Of a stretch of 64,000 bases of DNA, positions 40,549 to 50,790 are shown piece after piece. The DNA comes from Acrasis kona (taxonomy: Eukaryota > Heterolobosea > Eutetramitea > Acrasida > Acrasidae), in the NCBI GenBank assembly GCA_026419775.2, contig JAOPGA020001721.1, positions 35,828 through 99,827 of the forward strand, read 5' to 3'. Position numbers and translations under genes: made by a program. Every line of letters begins with the position of its first letter. Positions within the stretch are counted from its first letter, which is position 1. The notes beneath the pieces were generated by a model, which did not search any database, was not told the origin of the DNA, and saw nothing but the letters and a program-made list of their open reading frames with translations.

Positions 40549-40977
40549 GTTAGATTGTGTTCAGTATTTGGATGTTTGTAGTGCTGATTGATATCTAACC
40601 TATAAGGCTTGATTATTTTTCAGTGATCGTTGCGTTGTTAATAGAACAAGCCGCCAATTGGATAATGACCAACCGATTGTATACTTGGCGGGCGGGACAA
40701 AAGGAGAAAAAATTGATTGAAATAATACGTAGATAATTTTGTGTGTGACATCAATTCAAAGGCGACTTGTTTTCATTAAAACATCAAGCACAATGGCAGG
40801 ACGTATTTTATGCAAAATCTTCTATTGTAGCTAAATGAGCAGAGTAACTGATTTTCCGAAAATATCAGCGAATCTCGAATCCCGTAATGGCTTCGATTTT
40901 CGAATGTTCATTGCAACCATATATTGTAATATGAACCGCCTTCTGCAACTGTCAACTGCTCCTCACCTAGACGGCGT
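40549..40977. other. Divergent intergenic stretch between HMGR and the LRR gene
   Basis: A likely shared promoter region. A 13-codon open frame at 40794 (MAGRILCKIFYCS) has no support. Nothing else seen. Confidence 0.45.
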
Positions 40978-42891
40978 ATGTCCAGATTTTTATATGCCAT
41001 AGACACTGAGAGAGTTAGTTGCGCTTCAGATATTCTATCAGACAATGAGGATGAAGACGGACCATCCTTTGACAAAACAATATTGCATCAAATGGAAACC
41101 ATTAACCTTGGATATAATAGATTATATGACTTACCAGAGGATTTACATTTATTTGTTAAATTGAAGCATTTGAAGCTAAATAACAACTTCATCAAAGAAC
41201 TCGATGGAGAATTGTTATTGAAAACTTGTCCAAACCTTGTTGGTTTAGATATCTCATTAAACTTGATATCGAATATTACAAATTTATATCCACTTGCTCA
41301 CATGAAAAAGCTAGAGGTGCTTGATATATCCAAGAACCCGCTACAACTAAATGACAACAGAATAGCAATGATACAACATTTTCTTTTTCTGCCAAACTTC
41401 AAACCAAGAATCACCCCCAAAGCTCCCAGCAGTCCCTCAAAAAACTTTTTCATCACTCATTATGAAGCTAGTCCAAGCAGCCCATCTTCTCCTAACTACA
41501 TGAGAGGAACAGCTAACAGCACAAGGCGCTTTGGGTTAGATTCGCCTACAGGTTCCAAAGGCTCTCCCACTACACTAAACAATAACTGGTCGCTAGATAA
41601 GTTACGAAACCAAATTAGTTTTCAGGACCGTCGCTCGCTCTCTCCATCTCATCCGAGGGTTTCGCCGGTGGGTATCCCTAGAAAATCGGCTAGAGAAAAG
41701 AGGGAGGAAAGAGAGAAGGAACCTATTCTGAGATTTGATAGTGACGATGATGATCCAGCTCCTACAACACCAACTAATTCAAGAGTGTTATATTGTGAGA
41801 AGGAGATTGATGATATGGTATTTAAAAACAAGAAAACAAAAGACAATAATATAATCAAAAATGTACCTTCTGTTTGTAATATGCTTCCTTTCTCTGCCAG
41901 TGTTCGAAATTTAAAGTCGAAGATACCTTCTGGGATTTCGAAGTCCTACAACGTTCCAAGAGATTTAACCACACCATTTCCTAGTCTGTCGATATTGAAT
42001 GGAGTCAAGATTACTGTAGATGAGTACTTGTTAGCAGAGAATGAAGAAGTGTTTGACATTTGTACAAGAACTGGAACCAACAATCGGTTTCAACACGATG
42101 ATGATGTAGACAAAAAAGAAGAATTAGATTCCAACGAAGTAGCGTCCAATACTAAAAAGAAGAAAAAAAAGAAAGAGGAGATGAAGTTGTCCAACTATGT
42201 AGGAAGCAATGAAAATTTACAATCTGATGTGCTCCATCACAAGTTAAAGGAAGGCCGTAGAAGAATAGATGCCATTTTAGGAGTGAAGAGATCTAGTAAA
42301 ATTGACTTCAGACCATTTAAGCATCAAATTCAAGACCTCAACAAGGAGGAAATTGAACTAAAGTTGAGGCGGTTAGAACTAAATGAAAACATCAAATACT
42401 GGAATAACGTCATTCAAGACAGCTTTGAGCACAGTGTTAACTCGGCTGCTCCTCCGGACATGGTACCCGATACTCCAATCATTAAAGAAAAAAGAAGACC
42501 AGCCTCCGCTAGCACAAGAAAGGCACCTGCCAGTAGGATTACTGCCAAACAAAGAAGAGATTTAAATATGAAGGATCCCAATAGGTTTCAGGAGGATGAT
42601 TCTGACATTGCAGAGTACTTACAAAACAAGTATGTTCTACTTGGTTAATCTACTAACATCTTTAGTTTGAAGAGACGCTCATCAAAATCAATTTCTCTCA
42701 ACACAAGTCGCACAAACACATCAGAAAAAGATCAGACGAATGATGGAGATATCATTTCAGACCTTCACTCAAAAGACAACGAAATCGCACTAAAGGGATC
42801 CAAAAAGACCAGAAGAAGACAAATGGCCATCAACCAAGAGAAGATTACTTTAAACGGACAAGAATTTAAATTCCATTCACTTTTTGTTTAA
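40978..42891 (+). CDS. Leucine-rich-repeat protein with long disordered tail
   Basis: Exons 40978-42629 and 42666-42891 across a 36-nt intron (CTAAC branch site) give 625 aa. Residues ~37-135 hold four LRRs of the SDS22/axonemal type (INLGYNRLYDLPEDLHLF, LKHLKLNNNFIKEL, LVGLDISLNLISNI, LEVLDISKNPL). A Ser/Pro-rich stretch (PSSPSKNF, SPSSPSSPNY), an acidic segment, a Lys-rich run (KKKKKKEE) and basic helices follow. Such LRR proteins scaffold axonemes, phosphatases or the cytoskeleton; the partner is unknown. Confidence 0.8.
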
Positions 42892-42965
42892 TGTACAAAA
42901 GTCTTTAATGAAGAATAAAAGACAGGAAGGGTTTGCACATTTAAAAAAGATTAATTAAGATGATT

Positions 42966-44960
42966 TTATTGTAACATTGAAGAGTGACTTGTTGTGATGC
43001 CTAGATTGTTTGGAGTTGTTGGTACGTCTATTGTTGACACTTCTGGAGATGTGCTGTTGTTTGTCATGTCTGGTACCTCTCCAAATAAGCCATTGCTAGT
43101 TGTGGGTTTCACTAATTCTTCAAGATGATGCCTCCATGTTGGTGACATGTTCCTTTTGGATCTCTCCATCAACTTTCTTCTTAGGGTTTCATTTTCTGTG
43201 CTTAGCCTAATTGGTCTTATCTGAGCCAACATGTCGTCCTGGTCTTTTTGATGTCTTGTCATCATCTTCAACTTTTCATTCAAGTCATATCGTTCCCGAT
43301 GAAGGTCGCTTATATTACTCTTTAAAAGTTCGTTTTGCAAATGTAGACTCTTGTTCAAACCTTGACTTCCATTATTGCTTTCGTATTGCTTAATCTTCCT
43401 CTCTAGCAATAAATTTTGTTCTTCTAGTAAACGTATTCTGTGGTTTTCGTCATTGCTGTGTATTGTTTCCTGTCTTTGCTTGTTGACTTCATCAAGTTCA
43501 TTTTGTAATTGTTGTAGCTGATCTCGATGTTCAATCTCCTTTTGTGCCAAGGCGTCTTTGACTTTTTCTTTTTGGTCCTTTAGGATCTTATTTTCCTGTC
43601 GGTAATGGTCAACCTCTCTTTCACATTCGCTCTGAAGTTGGTCTATCTGTCTGCTCTTCTTTGACGTTTCTTGCCTCCTCTCTTCCTGCTCCTTATCCAA
43701 CTCTAATTGCAAATGATTTTTCTGCTGCTCAACTTGGGATAACTTGGATTCTAGTTGAGCCACCTTTTCTTGACACTTCTGAGATATTAATTGATGTTGG
43801 CGGGACTCTCTTTGTGACTTTTCCATTTCTTTTATATTCTTTTCAATTCTAATCTCGTTTCGCCGATTGTTGTCTTCCATCAACTCTTTTAATCTTCTCT
43901 CGGATGTTTGCATGTGTTCCTTCTCTTTACTGAGGTTTAAATAGTTTTTATGTAGCAAAGCGTGCTGAGTAATATGTTGCTGTAACTGATCTTGCGTTCC
44001 TTCTAATTTACTTTTCAAAATTCTTTCACGCTGAACGAGTTGAGTGATTTGATGTGTCAGTTTTTGGTTTTGTGATTGCGATTCATTCATTTGTGATCTG
44101 TAACTTTCTATTTGCGATTCCAACTGCTCCAACTGCTTTTTGAAATGTGACATGATTTCGTTGTTTTTTGATTTCTCCTTTTCAAAGTCTTTCGTTCCTC
44201 TTTTCAACAATTCTTCGTATCGTAGATTTGTTTGATGCAAAGCTTCTTGTAGCTCATTTACCACTGCTTCGTTGTTTTTCCTTTCATTTACGAGATGGTC
44301 CTCCATCTGCTTCTTTTCTTTCATAAAGTTGCGAGACTCTTTTTCAAATTCATCGCAATCAAGTCTTCTTTGTGATAGGTCTCTATTCAGTTCGGCAATA
44401 TGGTCGTTCTTTTCTTTGATGTTTTTTTCAAGTTCTGTTTTGAGCACCTCTAATGTATGTTTTGAATCAACCAACGATTGTTCTGTTTGGAAATGTGCAT
44501 CAATCTTATTTGTCGCATCGTCAAGTTGCTGCTGTAATGATTTTAGCTCTTCCTGATATTCTTTTTCCTTTTGTCTGCGTCTATCAACCTCTGAATCGAG
44601 TTCAACGCGTAGGGATTTACAGCGTGACTCTGACTCTTTCAGCTCCTCTTTAAGTAGTTTGTATTCTAATGTATCTTCCGTGTGCACCTGCTTTTTAGTG
44701 CTTATATTCGAGACATCGATGTTGGAGTTATAAATGTTCGAGTTGTCAAATGAATCGTCCATAAATGAATCCAACGTTGAATCATATTGTAGTGTTCGTA
44801 ACTCGTTCGAGTATCTTCTGGGTGACTGAATGTTTGAAATGTTGCTATGAATCCGCGGACTCTCGGCGACAGAGTTCGTCAGGGTGAGCGAGCTCATAAT
44901 GTTCTTCAGTGCATTTATTCTATCATTCAGGTGTCTCTCAGAAGACCTTATACTACTCAT
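42966..44960 (-). CDS. Long coiled-coil protein
   Basis: A 664-aa single-exon protein. Residues ~1-95 are Ser/Asn-rich. Residues ~95-600 are an almost unbroken heptad-rich coiled coil (Lys/Glu/Gln/Leu, with LEQLESQIESYRSQMNESQS). The C-terminus is Ser/Thr-rich. It resembles centrosomal, basal-body or golgin coiled coils in composition only; no diagnostic motif was seen. It converges with the LRR gene, 74 nt between stops. Confidence 0.75.
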   Translation of the reverse strand: MSSIRSSERHLNDRINALKNIMSSLTLTNSVAESPRIHSNISNIQSPRRYSNELRTLQYDSTLDSFMDDSFDNSNIYNSNIDVSNISTKKQVHTEDTLEYKLLKEELKESESRCKSLRVELDSEVDRRRQKEKEYQEELKSLQQQLDDATNKIDAHFQTEQSLVDSKHTLEVLKTELEKNIKEKNDHIAELNRDLSQRRLDCDEFEKESRNFMKEKKQMEDHLVNERKNNEAVVNELQEALHQTNLRYEELLKRGTKDFEKEKSKNNEIMSHFKKQLEQLESQIESYRSQMNESQSQNQKLTHQITQLVQRERILKSKLEGTQDQLQQHITQHALLHKNYLNLSKEKEHMQTSERRLKELMEDNNRRNEIRIEKNIKEMEKSQRESRQHQLISQKCQEKVAQLESKLSQVEQQKNHLQLELDKEQEERRQETSKKSRQIDQLQSECEREVDHYRQENKILKDQKEKVKDALAQKEIEHRDQLQQLQNELDEVNKQRQETIHSNDENHRIRLLEEQNLLLERKIKQYESNNGSQGLNKSLHLQNELLKSNISDLHRERYDLNEKLKMMTRHQKDQDDMLAQIRPIRLSTENETLRRKLMERSKRNMSPTWRHHLEELVKPTTSNGLFGEVPDMTNNSTSPEVSTIDVPTTPNNLGITTSHSSMLQ

Positions 44961-45794
44961 AAAACGAACAGAAAGCGCGCTTAGACTTCAGTGTTGGTCA
45001 ACTTCTACAAAACTAATCGGACATAAAAATGTGGTCAAGGATGTGCAAAGGATGAATACGAGACTCCACATATTGTTTCCTCCCTAGGAAAGAATGTCAA
45101 TTTTCATACACACCTAATATTGGTACAGTTGGTGCAAGTAACTGCATGATCATTTTGTCACTGCGTGACAATGGTAAAATGATGAAGTGCTCCCAAGTCA
45201 AAAAGCAAAGGAGTAAACCAAACAAGAATTATACAATTGCAAGTTTCTAGTTTGAAGCAGCAGTCGAGTAAAATTATCAAACTTTTTGAAGCGGTACAAT
45301 AAGTAAATTTATAGCAACTATTTAAAAAAACAAATCTTTTCTCTTTGGTTGTTTCTGAAATACTGCACTCTCAAAGAATCTTTCCACCCATGTGTTCTAG
45401 GTTGATGTCGGGCTCAGTAAGTTCAGTCAAATGACCCGACTATCCATAAACATATTTGTTCTACGTTCACTTTGTTTTTGTAAGTTAAACCCGCACTGTC
45501 TGACTCCAAAAATACGATGGTAATGTCAACAAAATATTCTTGATCCGATATCGATTATGATACAAAGTACACAATATACTAATGATAAAACAATTGGAAG
45601 ACAATGGGAGTATGAGGTAAAAGAAGCTTCGGCAATGTAATTCCAAATTAATAAACTAATTTATTAAAAATGATTAGAAAAGAGGTCATAGTAGATATTA
45701 AAGCAAGAAATGACCGCTATCACAACCATGTTCCCTGTATTTTCACTAACCTCTTTTTAATTAACTTTGACAAGTAGAGTTATATGCAACACGG
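44961..45794. other. Intergenic stretch, ~830 nt
   Basis: AT-rich, with frequent stops in all frames. A 5-bp stem (TCGGG...CCCGA) near 45408-45440 is too weak to call an RNA gene. A GTAAGT at 45480 could be a 5' intron donor for the next gene, unsupported. Confidence 0.4.
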
Positions 45795-46380
45795 ATGTAC
45801 CAGGTACACATCAACCTCGTTGGGTTAGAAAAGAATGAAGATGTTTGGAGCTTCTTGAATGTGTACGTTCAGGTAAAAATCTCAACAGCATTTGAAGGAT
45901 TAAATCAAAGCTTAGATTTTAGACAGCGAAACTCTAACTGACTTAACAGAGTCAAAGGGCATTATATCCGGTAAAATTGTTGAAACAGTTCCCCAGTCAG
46001 ATCACTTGACATTGAAGGTCAATTTCGCAACAACATCTTATCGCTTCCAAAGACAACAATTTCGCCTCCGTATCTCAGTTTATAAAAGAGTGACACCAAT
46101 AAACACAACTAGCCAACAAATCATACATCAGAATAACATTGAGGAAACCAAGGTCTCATTTGTTGTCAACCATAATGGATTCAATCCTTATACACAGTTA
46201 CTGGCCATACTGGTATCTCCTCCGTTCTTTATCTATAGCAAAAAAAGTCACAAAAAACGAAGGACGAGTGTACAGCAAGAGTTGAACAGTACTTCATCCA
46301 ACGAAAGGTTTGAATCTGAGGAATCCCAGGAACCGATTTCAGGTAAAGAGGAGTCCAATGAGGGTGGTCTTGACTTTTGA
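45795..46380 (+). CDS. Candidate beta-sandwich DNA-binding protein, small form
   Basis: Exons 45795-45872 and 45916-46380 across a 43-nt intron give 180 aa. LTLKVNFATTSYRFQRQQFR and LRISVYKRV are followed by LLAILVSPPFFIYSKKSHKK then RR, a beta-rich module ending in a basic cluster like an NLS. A longer minus-strand protein at 53592-54839 shares this layout (LKLQFDSAVSYHHERRDLCV, then YVLRSPSVKIFARKPNKRRK). This resembles the p53/Rel/CSL/NDT80 type of Ig-like DNA-binding proteins in its general pattern only; no family is claimed. The C-terminal 50 residues are Ser/Glu-rich. It converges with PLC. Confidence 0.65.
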
Positions 46381-46425
46381 TCATTTATAATAAATACAAG
46401 ATTTGTACATTTGAAATGTTTATTT

Positions 46426-48300
46426 TCATTCTACATAAAACTGACAAAACAACAAACCAAAGATGGTTTGACTCTGCACATCAATCATTGGTATACACCG
46501 ATAACCCATTTTAATACAATCTACAGGGAAACTATCAAACACTACACACGATCCACTCATGAACCCATTATTGAACAAACCAAAAGATACAACTTGCTCT
46601 CCAGCTTCGTCCTTCCAATCTTTTATTTTTATCCTCACATTATGAAAATTTGACTGCTCCTGATGGGTAAGTTCCTTCATTTTAACACAAGTAGACTTTG
46701 ACGCCCAAATAGACTCTGGGGAGATTGTTTCAACACAACACTCACTTGGAACCAAAAAACCTCCGACACCAGTATCAATATCTCTATTTATTAAAAAACG
46801 TAACAACTTTACATGAACTTCTTTACCATCTTCCCTCACATTCACATTCCTAAATTTCTTTTTCAAAATAAAACCTCTCTTCAGGTTATCATTAAACATT
46901 GCTTTGTAAAAACGCATTGGAAGATCATTTGTTTGATAATTCATTGCCACCAACTGACACCCTTGGTTCCAATAATAGCAGGGGTTAAAGTTATTGGATT
47001 GTAATCTCAGTCCGGTCGGATACACTCTCATCATTTGTTCTTCATTATATTGTAACACACAACCAGGATATTTTGTAATGTACTCCTTGACAGCACCTTC
47101 GGACAAATTCAACATTTTATGCGAATCAAAAGACTTCTTGTCAAAGTTTGGTTTCACGGCCCTCAAATGTATTAAATCCAACAATTGTCGGCTCCACTCC
47201 GTTCCTCCGTTGTTGATTGATTTATCATGAACAGTATTCACCTTGTCGATTAATTTTCTAATCATAAAAGTATGTTCCTCTGGATTTGGGTAGTCCAATA
47301 CGTCGGCAAGATCCTCATGTTGCAATTGTTGTAATTCGGTCGCTTCGCGTAGTTGACCTTGTAATATGATTTTGTTCCTACATGCTTCTGGAGAAGGTAA
47401 TGATGCATTTCCATCATCTTTTTGAACATAAATAGAATCACCAAACTCCGATCGTAGATAATGTGCCATCTTGTCTTGTTGGTTGACATCACAATGGACC
47501 TCCAGTGAGATGATGAGCGGATAGTCTGTCGTTTCAAAACAGTGCTTCTTGATGGTGTTTACAACGTCTCGGAATTTAATTTTGGAGGTTAAAGTGTAGC
47601 CGTGATAAACAATGGGTTCTCCGTCGGGTCCGTTCCAACAATCAATTTCTATGCATCTACAGTTGTCCAGCAACACCCTCTTGTACATTTCTACGGTGCT
47701 TTTGCTTTTGAGTTGATCTCCCTCGAGATAGGTATTATGCGATGTGGTCATATAATAATGCGATAATTTGTGATTCATGTCATGGGGTCTTTCTGCGATC
47801 ACATCTGTCGATAATATGTACTCTATAAATAGATCGAAGGTCATGAACCCAAACCAGTTGAAGAATTCATCATACTTGTGGTCGAATGCTTCGCCTCTAT
47901 TTTCCCCTTGTACATTTTGGAGAAAATGACCAAAAGCTTCTCTGCTCATGTGACCCAGATCGACGTCACCTGCGTAGGTTTGAAATAATACTTTGAATAT
48001 ATCCTCCGTTCTCGCGTCAATGTGGTATGTGGCCTTGTTGGCAGCTTGGTTTGTGTTTGTGACGTCATGTAATGTAAAAATGCGTTGTGTAGTTTGTGCA
48101 ATAACTTCGTCCATCCATGTTGGCTGTTTATTTAAACGACTATAACTGATGTATCCAATAGATCCAACGGCACTTGCAAAGAATGTAAGGGCACCGAGCC
48201 TTTTGATTTGGTTGAGCATACTTACAAAATCAAATGCAAAAGTGGTGACACGGACGTGATAAGCCCTCTTGTGTTCAGCGTCTTGACGCTGTGATATCAA
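46426..48300 (-). CDS. Phosphoinositide-specific phospholipase C
   Basis: Up to 624 aa; the internal Met28 (MLNQIKRLGALTFFASAVG, start 48219) is the likelier start and gives an N-terminal hydrophobic helix as anchor or signal. EF-hand-like helices are followed by the PLC X box (SHYYMTTSHNTYLEGDQL) with catalytic His188 and His233 (VYHGYTLTSK, full-length numbering), and the EIDCWNGPDGEP metal site. The Y box (CVLQYNEEQMMRVYPTGLRL, then NFNPCYYWNQGCQLVAMNYQ) and a C2 domain complete a delta/eta-type layout. No PH domain is seen. It hydrolyses PIP2 to DAG and IP3. AATAAA is 2 nt after the TGA stop. Confidence 0.92.
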   Translation of the reverse strand: MISQRQDAEHKRAYHVRVTTFAFDFVSMLNQIKRLGALTFFASAVGSIGYISYSRLNKQPTWMDEVIAQTTQRIFTLHDVTNTNQAANKATYHIDARTEDIFKVLFQTYAGDVDLGHMSREAFGHFLQNVQGENRGEAFDHKYDEFFNWFGFMTFDLFIEYILSTDVIAERPHDMNHKLSHYYMTTSHNTYLEGDQLKSKSTVEMYKRVLLDNCRCIEIDCWNGPDGEPIVYHGYTLTSKIKFRDVVNTIKKHCFETTDYPLIISLEVHCDVNQQDKMAHYLRSEFGDSIYVQKDDGNASLPSPEACRNKIILQGQLREATELQQLQHEDLADVLDYPNPEEHTFMIRKLIDKVNTVHDKSINNGGTEWSRQLLDLIHLRAVKPNFDKKSFDSHKMLNLSEGAVKEYITKYPGCVLQYNEEQMMRVYPTGLRLQSNNFNPCYYWNQGCQLVAMNYQTNDLPMRFYKAMFNDNLKRGFILKKKFRNVNVREDGKEVHVKLLRFLINRDIDTGVGGFLVPSECCVETISPESIWASKSTCVKMKELTHQEQSNFHNVRIKIKDWKDEAGEQVVSFGLFNNGFMSGSCVVFDSFPVDCIKMGYRCIPMIDVQSQTIFGLLFCQFYVE

Positions 48301-48595
48301 TTACTATTAGACAATGATCAGATGCTGTTGAGAGATGCGCGATGAAGCAACACCCCCATCACCATATGCGATCCAGCGTGCCCTCAGTTCGAGGCGGTAC
48401 TCTCTACCAATGTGTGTCTAGGGACTTTCCCTAAAGCATAGAGTGGGCGGTATGTAGTGCCCAGTATGTTTGCTTCATTAGATTCATTTGACCGTGTCAC
48501 CATTAGGTTACGCTTGTGATGAGACTAGTGACATTCACACAAAACAAAAAATAATTGATTGTGGTAAAATGCGGTTACAACATTATTACAAAATA
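48301..48595. other. Intergenic stretch upstream of PLC
   Basis: About 295 nt holding the PLC 5' region and the 3' end of the polytopic membrane gene. A TTCGAG-containing stretch near 48388 was checked for a tRNA T-arm and does not fold as one. Confidence 0.45.
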
Positions 48596-50767
48596 TCATG
48601 TATTATTAACAGGAACAGGCATGTAGGTAACAGGATCATAATCACATTGGATATCCATCTTCTCCCCTCTTGATTCACGAAGATTACTTACAAGCATGTA
48701 CCTAAACGGAGCGTACTTGGTTGGAATTGGACCATGATTAAAACTAACTTTGTTCCTAAACTCTTCTTGTCTCTCCAACAATCTCAACGCATTCAACAAA
48801 CGAACTTTAAACACTTCAGAGTCCAATGTCGACCCTTCGAAAAAGGTCAACAGTTTTGGAATGATTGGAATCAATGCACCAGCCGCAATAACAACCAGAG
48901 CACTCGTGGTCTTGCTAAAGAAGGAACCATTGTCAAGAGAGAAACTAGCCATAAAGAAGAGGCCCAGTACAAACATTCCAAAACTAAACTTGACCACCAC
49001 CCAAAATGCAACCCTATAGATACGCATCAACTTGGCAACCCTTACAAAGACGGTCCACGTCAATGGTATCACGTATACCAAATCCATTCTAAGCTTCATG
49101 TCGCTCATAATGTCATTCATGCTTACTGTCCGCATATAGGCCCTGTAACCCAGTATACGATCCCAACTCAACCCGTTTCTCTCTCTTGCAATCATATTCT
49201 TGAGCTGTGTGTAGGGGTCACAAATGTCTTGGAAGAACTTGTAGACGAGAAGCAACACTGACAAGATATAACTGTAAGTGGTCACAAAATCGTTATTTAA
49301 CAAACAATTAGATACCGTGGACTCGATGAATTTAATAACAACAAACATTGCAGTAAAAGTATTAATTCCTTGCGTCGCCAACCACAAACCCTCCTGAGCA
49401 CACATGAAAAATGTAATGATGGCCGCAAAACGAGTCATGCGGGCCTTGTGTTTATTCAAACCATGTTTCACATATTCTTCAACATTGACGCCATCGACGA
49501 TATTCTCCATTTCATAATACAAATCAGAATCACTAGACGTAGACTTTCCCTTTTGTAATGTTTCCATCAAGTAACGGTCCACATAAATGTTCTTCACAAA
49601 CAAGTGAACAATGAGAATAAAACAAAACAAGATTGCAAAACAATACCAAATGATGAGCCTAAAGTCAGCATCCTGGGAAAGAACTGTAATTAAATAAACA
49701 ACCATGATTGACGAACAAAACATTCCACACACTACACTAATGACTAATCTTATAAACTTGTTTAATAACGTAGGTTCCATGTGCACTTTGACCCTTCTAT
49801 AATGTTTATAATCAGTAAGTAATTTCAACAACAACAAGATCCAATTCAACACAATAATTCCCACGACAACGTAAAAGAATGTTTTGCGATCTTGATAATT
49901 TTTATAAAATAAATTAGATAACGAGTCCTTTGGCCAGTTTTTGTCGGGCCATGTTTCAGGAACGTATTGAGAAAAGATGGAAAGAATGCTAATTATAATT
50001 TGTAGCAGAATGATTTGAACAGTGTCCCAAAGTCTAAAATTTACCAGTTGAGGTGTTTTCAAAAAAGAAAGCAATGTGAACTGCCAAAAGGGAGGATTAC
50101 GCGTCGAGTCGGTGACGTAGATGAATTTCTTTCCTTTGCGAATTAATCGCAAACTATAAATGAAAAAATAAACAATTGCAGACGTGGCTAATATTTGAAA
50201 AAAGTAATATGTTACATCAATGTATACAACCAATGGGGTGGGGTTAATGTCTTGTGATACCTCTCCTGCAGTGTCCAAACAATAATAACTTTGTCCAGCC
50301 AGCGATCTTGAACTCTTTGCACAAACGAGGTAATCTGGAAGCGACTCTGTTAAATTCAATTCATTGATGATCTCTTTCAAAAATGGTGACTTTGTGGTGT
50401 TTGGATTCAAAATGGTGTTCGTGATTTCTTCTGACTTGTTTGAAGATACAGCGAGTTGTGTAAAGTAAAAGTTTTTTGTGATGGTGATGGCAGTGTAATA
50501 TCTTGTATATGGTTTCACATAAAGTAGACTCTCATATTGAACAATATAGACGGTCGAATATCTATTAAAGTTGGCCAAGCTATCGCTGGATATGCCACTT
50601 GGTATGTTATAATTTAAGTTTAATACAGTCATGAGCATGTTACTCTTTGTTAGATTGGTGGTGACTTGTGTGATGGTTTCATTGGTAAAATAGGGTTCTG
50701 CTTTGCATCTGTGGATCGTGGTGGTTATCAATAGTAGTACCACAAGAAGGGGAGCGAAACTGCTCAT
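48596..50767 (-). CDS. Large polytopic membrane protein with signal peptide, unknown
   Basis: A 723-aa single-exon protein. A signal peptide (~1-23) leads to a ~170-residue extracellular domain with several N-glycosylation sites (NET, NLT, NKS, NTT), then about 10 hydrophobic helices to residue ~650, and a cytosolic tail (FRNKVSFNHGPIPTKYAPFR). The layout resembles GOST, Wntless or GPR-type proteins but no signature confirms it. The start codon is 23 nt from the start of the divergent SIS gene. Confidence 0.75.
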   Translation of the reverse strand: MSSFAPLLVVLLLITTTIHRCKAEPYFTNETITQVTTNLTKSNMLMTVLNLNYNIPSGISSDSLANFNRYSTVYIVQYESLLYVKPYTRYYTAITITKNFYFTQLAVSSNKSEEITNTILNPNTTKSPFLKEIINELNLTESLPDYLVCAKSSRSLAGQSYYCLDTAGEVSQDINPTPLVVYIDVTYYFFQILATSAIVYFFIYSLRLIRKGKKFIYVTDSTRNPPFWQFTLLSFLKTPQLVNFRLWDTVQIILLQIIISILSIFSQYVPETWPDKNWPKDSLSNLFYKNYQDRKTFFYVVVGIIVLNWILLLLKLLTDYKHYRRVKVHMEPTLLNKFIRLVISVVCGMFCSSIMVVYLITVLSQDADFRLIIWYCFAILFCFILIVHLFVKNIYVDRYLMETLQKGKSTSSDSDLYYEMENIVDGVNVEEYVKHGLNKHKARMTRFAAIITFFMCAQEGLWLATQGINTFTAMFVVIKFIESTVSNCLLNNDFVTTYSYILSVLLLVYKFFQDICDPYTQLKNMIARERNGLSWDRILGYRAYMRTVSMNDIMSDMKLRMDLVYVIPLTWTVFVRVAKLMRIYRVAFWVVVKFSFGMFVLGLFFMASFSLDNGSFFSKTTSALVVIAAGALIPIIPKLLTFFEGSTLDSEVFKVRLLNALRLLERQEEFRNKVSFNHGPIPTKYAPFRYMLVSNLRESRGEKMDIQCDYDPVTYMPVPVNNT

Positions 50768-50790
50768 GTGTTATTACGCAGTAACAAAAA

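Noticed and set aside
45405-45442. Possible small structured RNA (TCGGG...CCCGA)
   Set aside because: Only a 5-bp stem; no conserved box motifs.
46426-48300. Start of PLC at 48300
   Set aside because: The first 27 residues look unlike the rest; Met28 at 48219, followed by a hydrophobic helix, is preferred, although the longer start cannot be excluded.
48370-48440. Possible tRNA (TTCGAG-containing stretch)
   Set aside because: No acceptor stem, anticodon arm or T-arm pairing of the right lengths.
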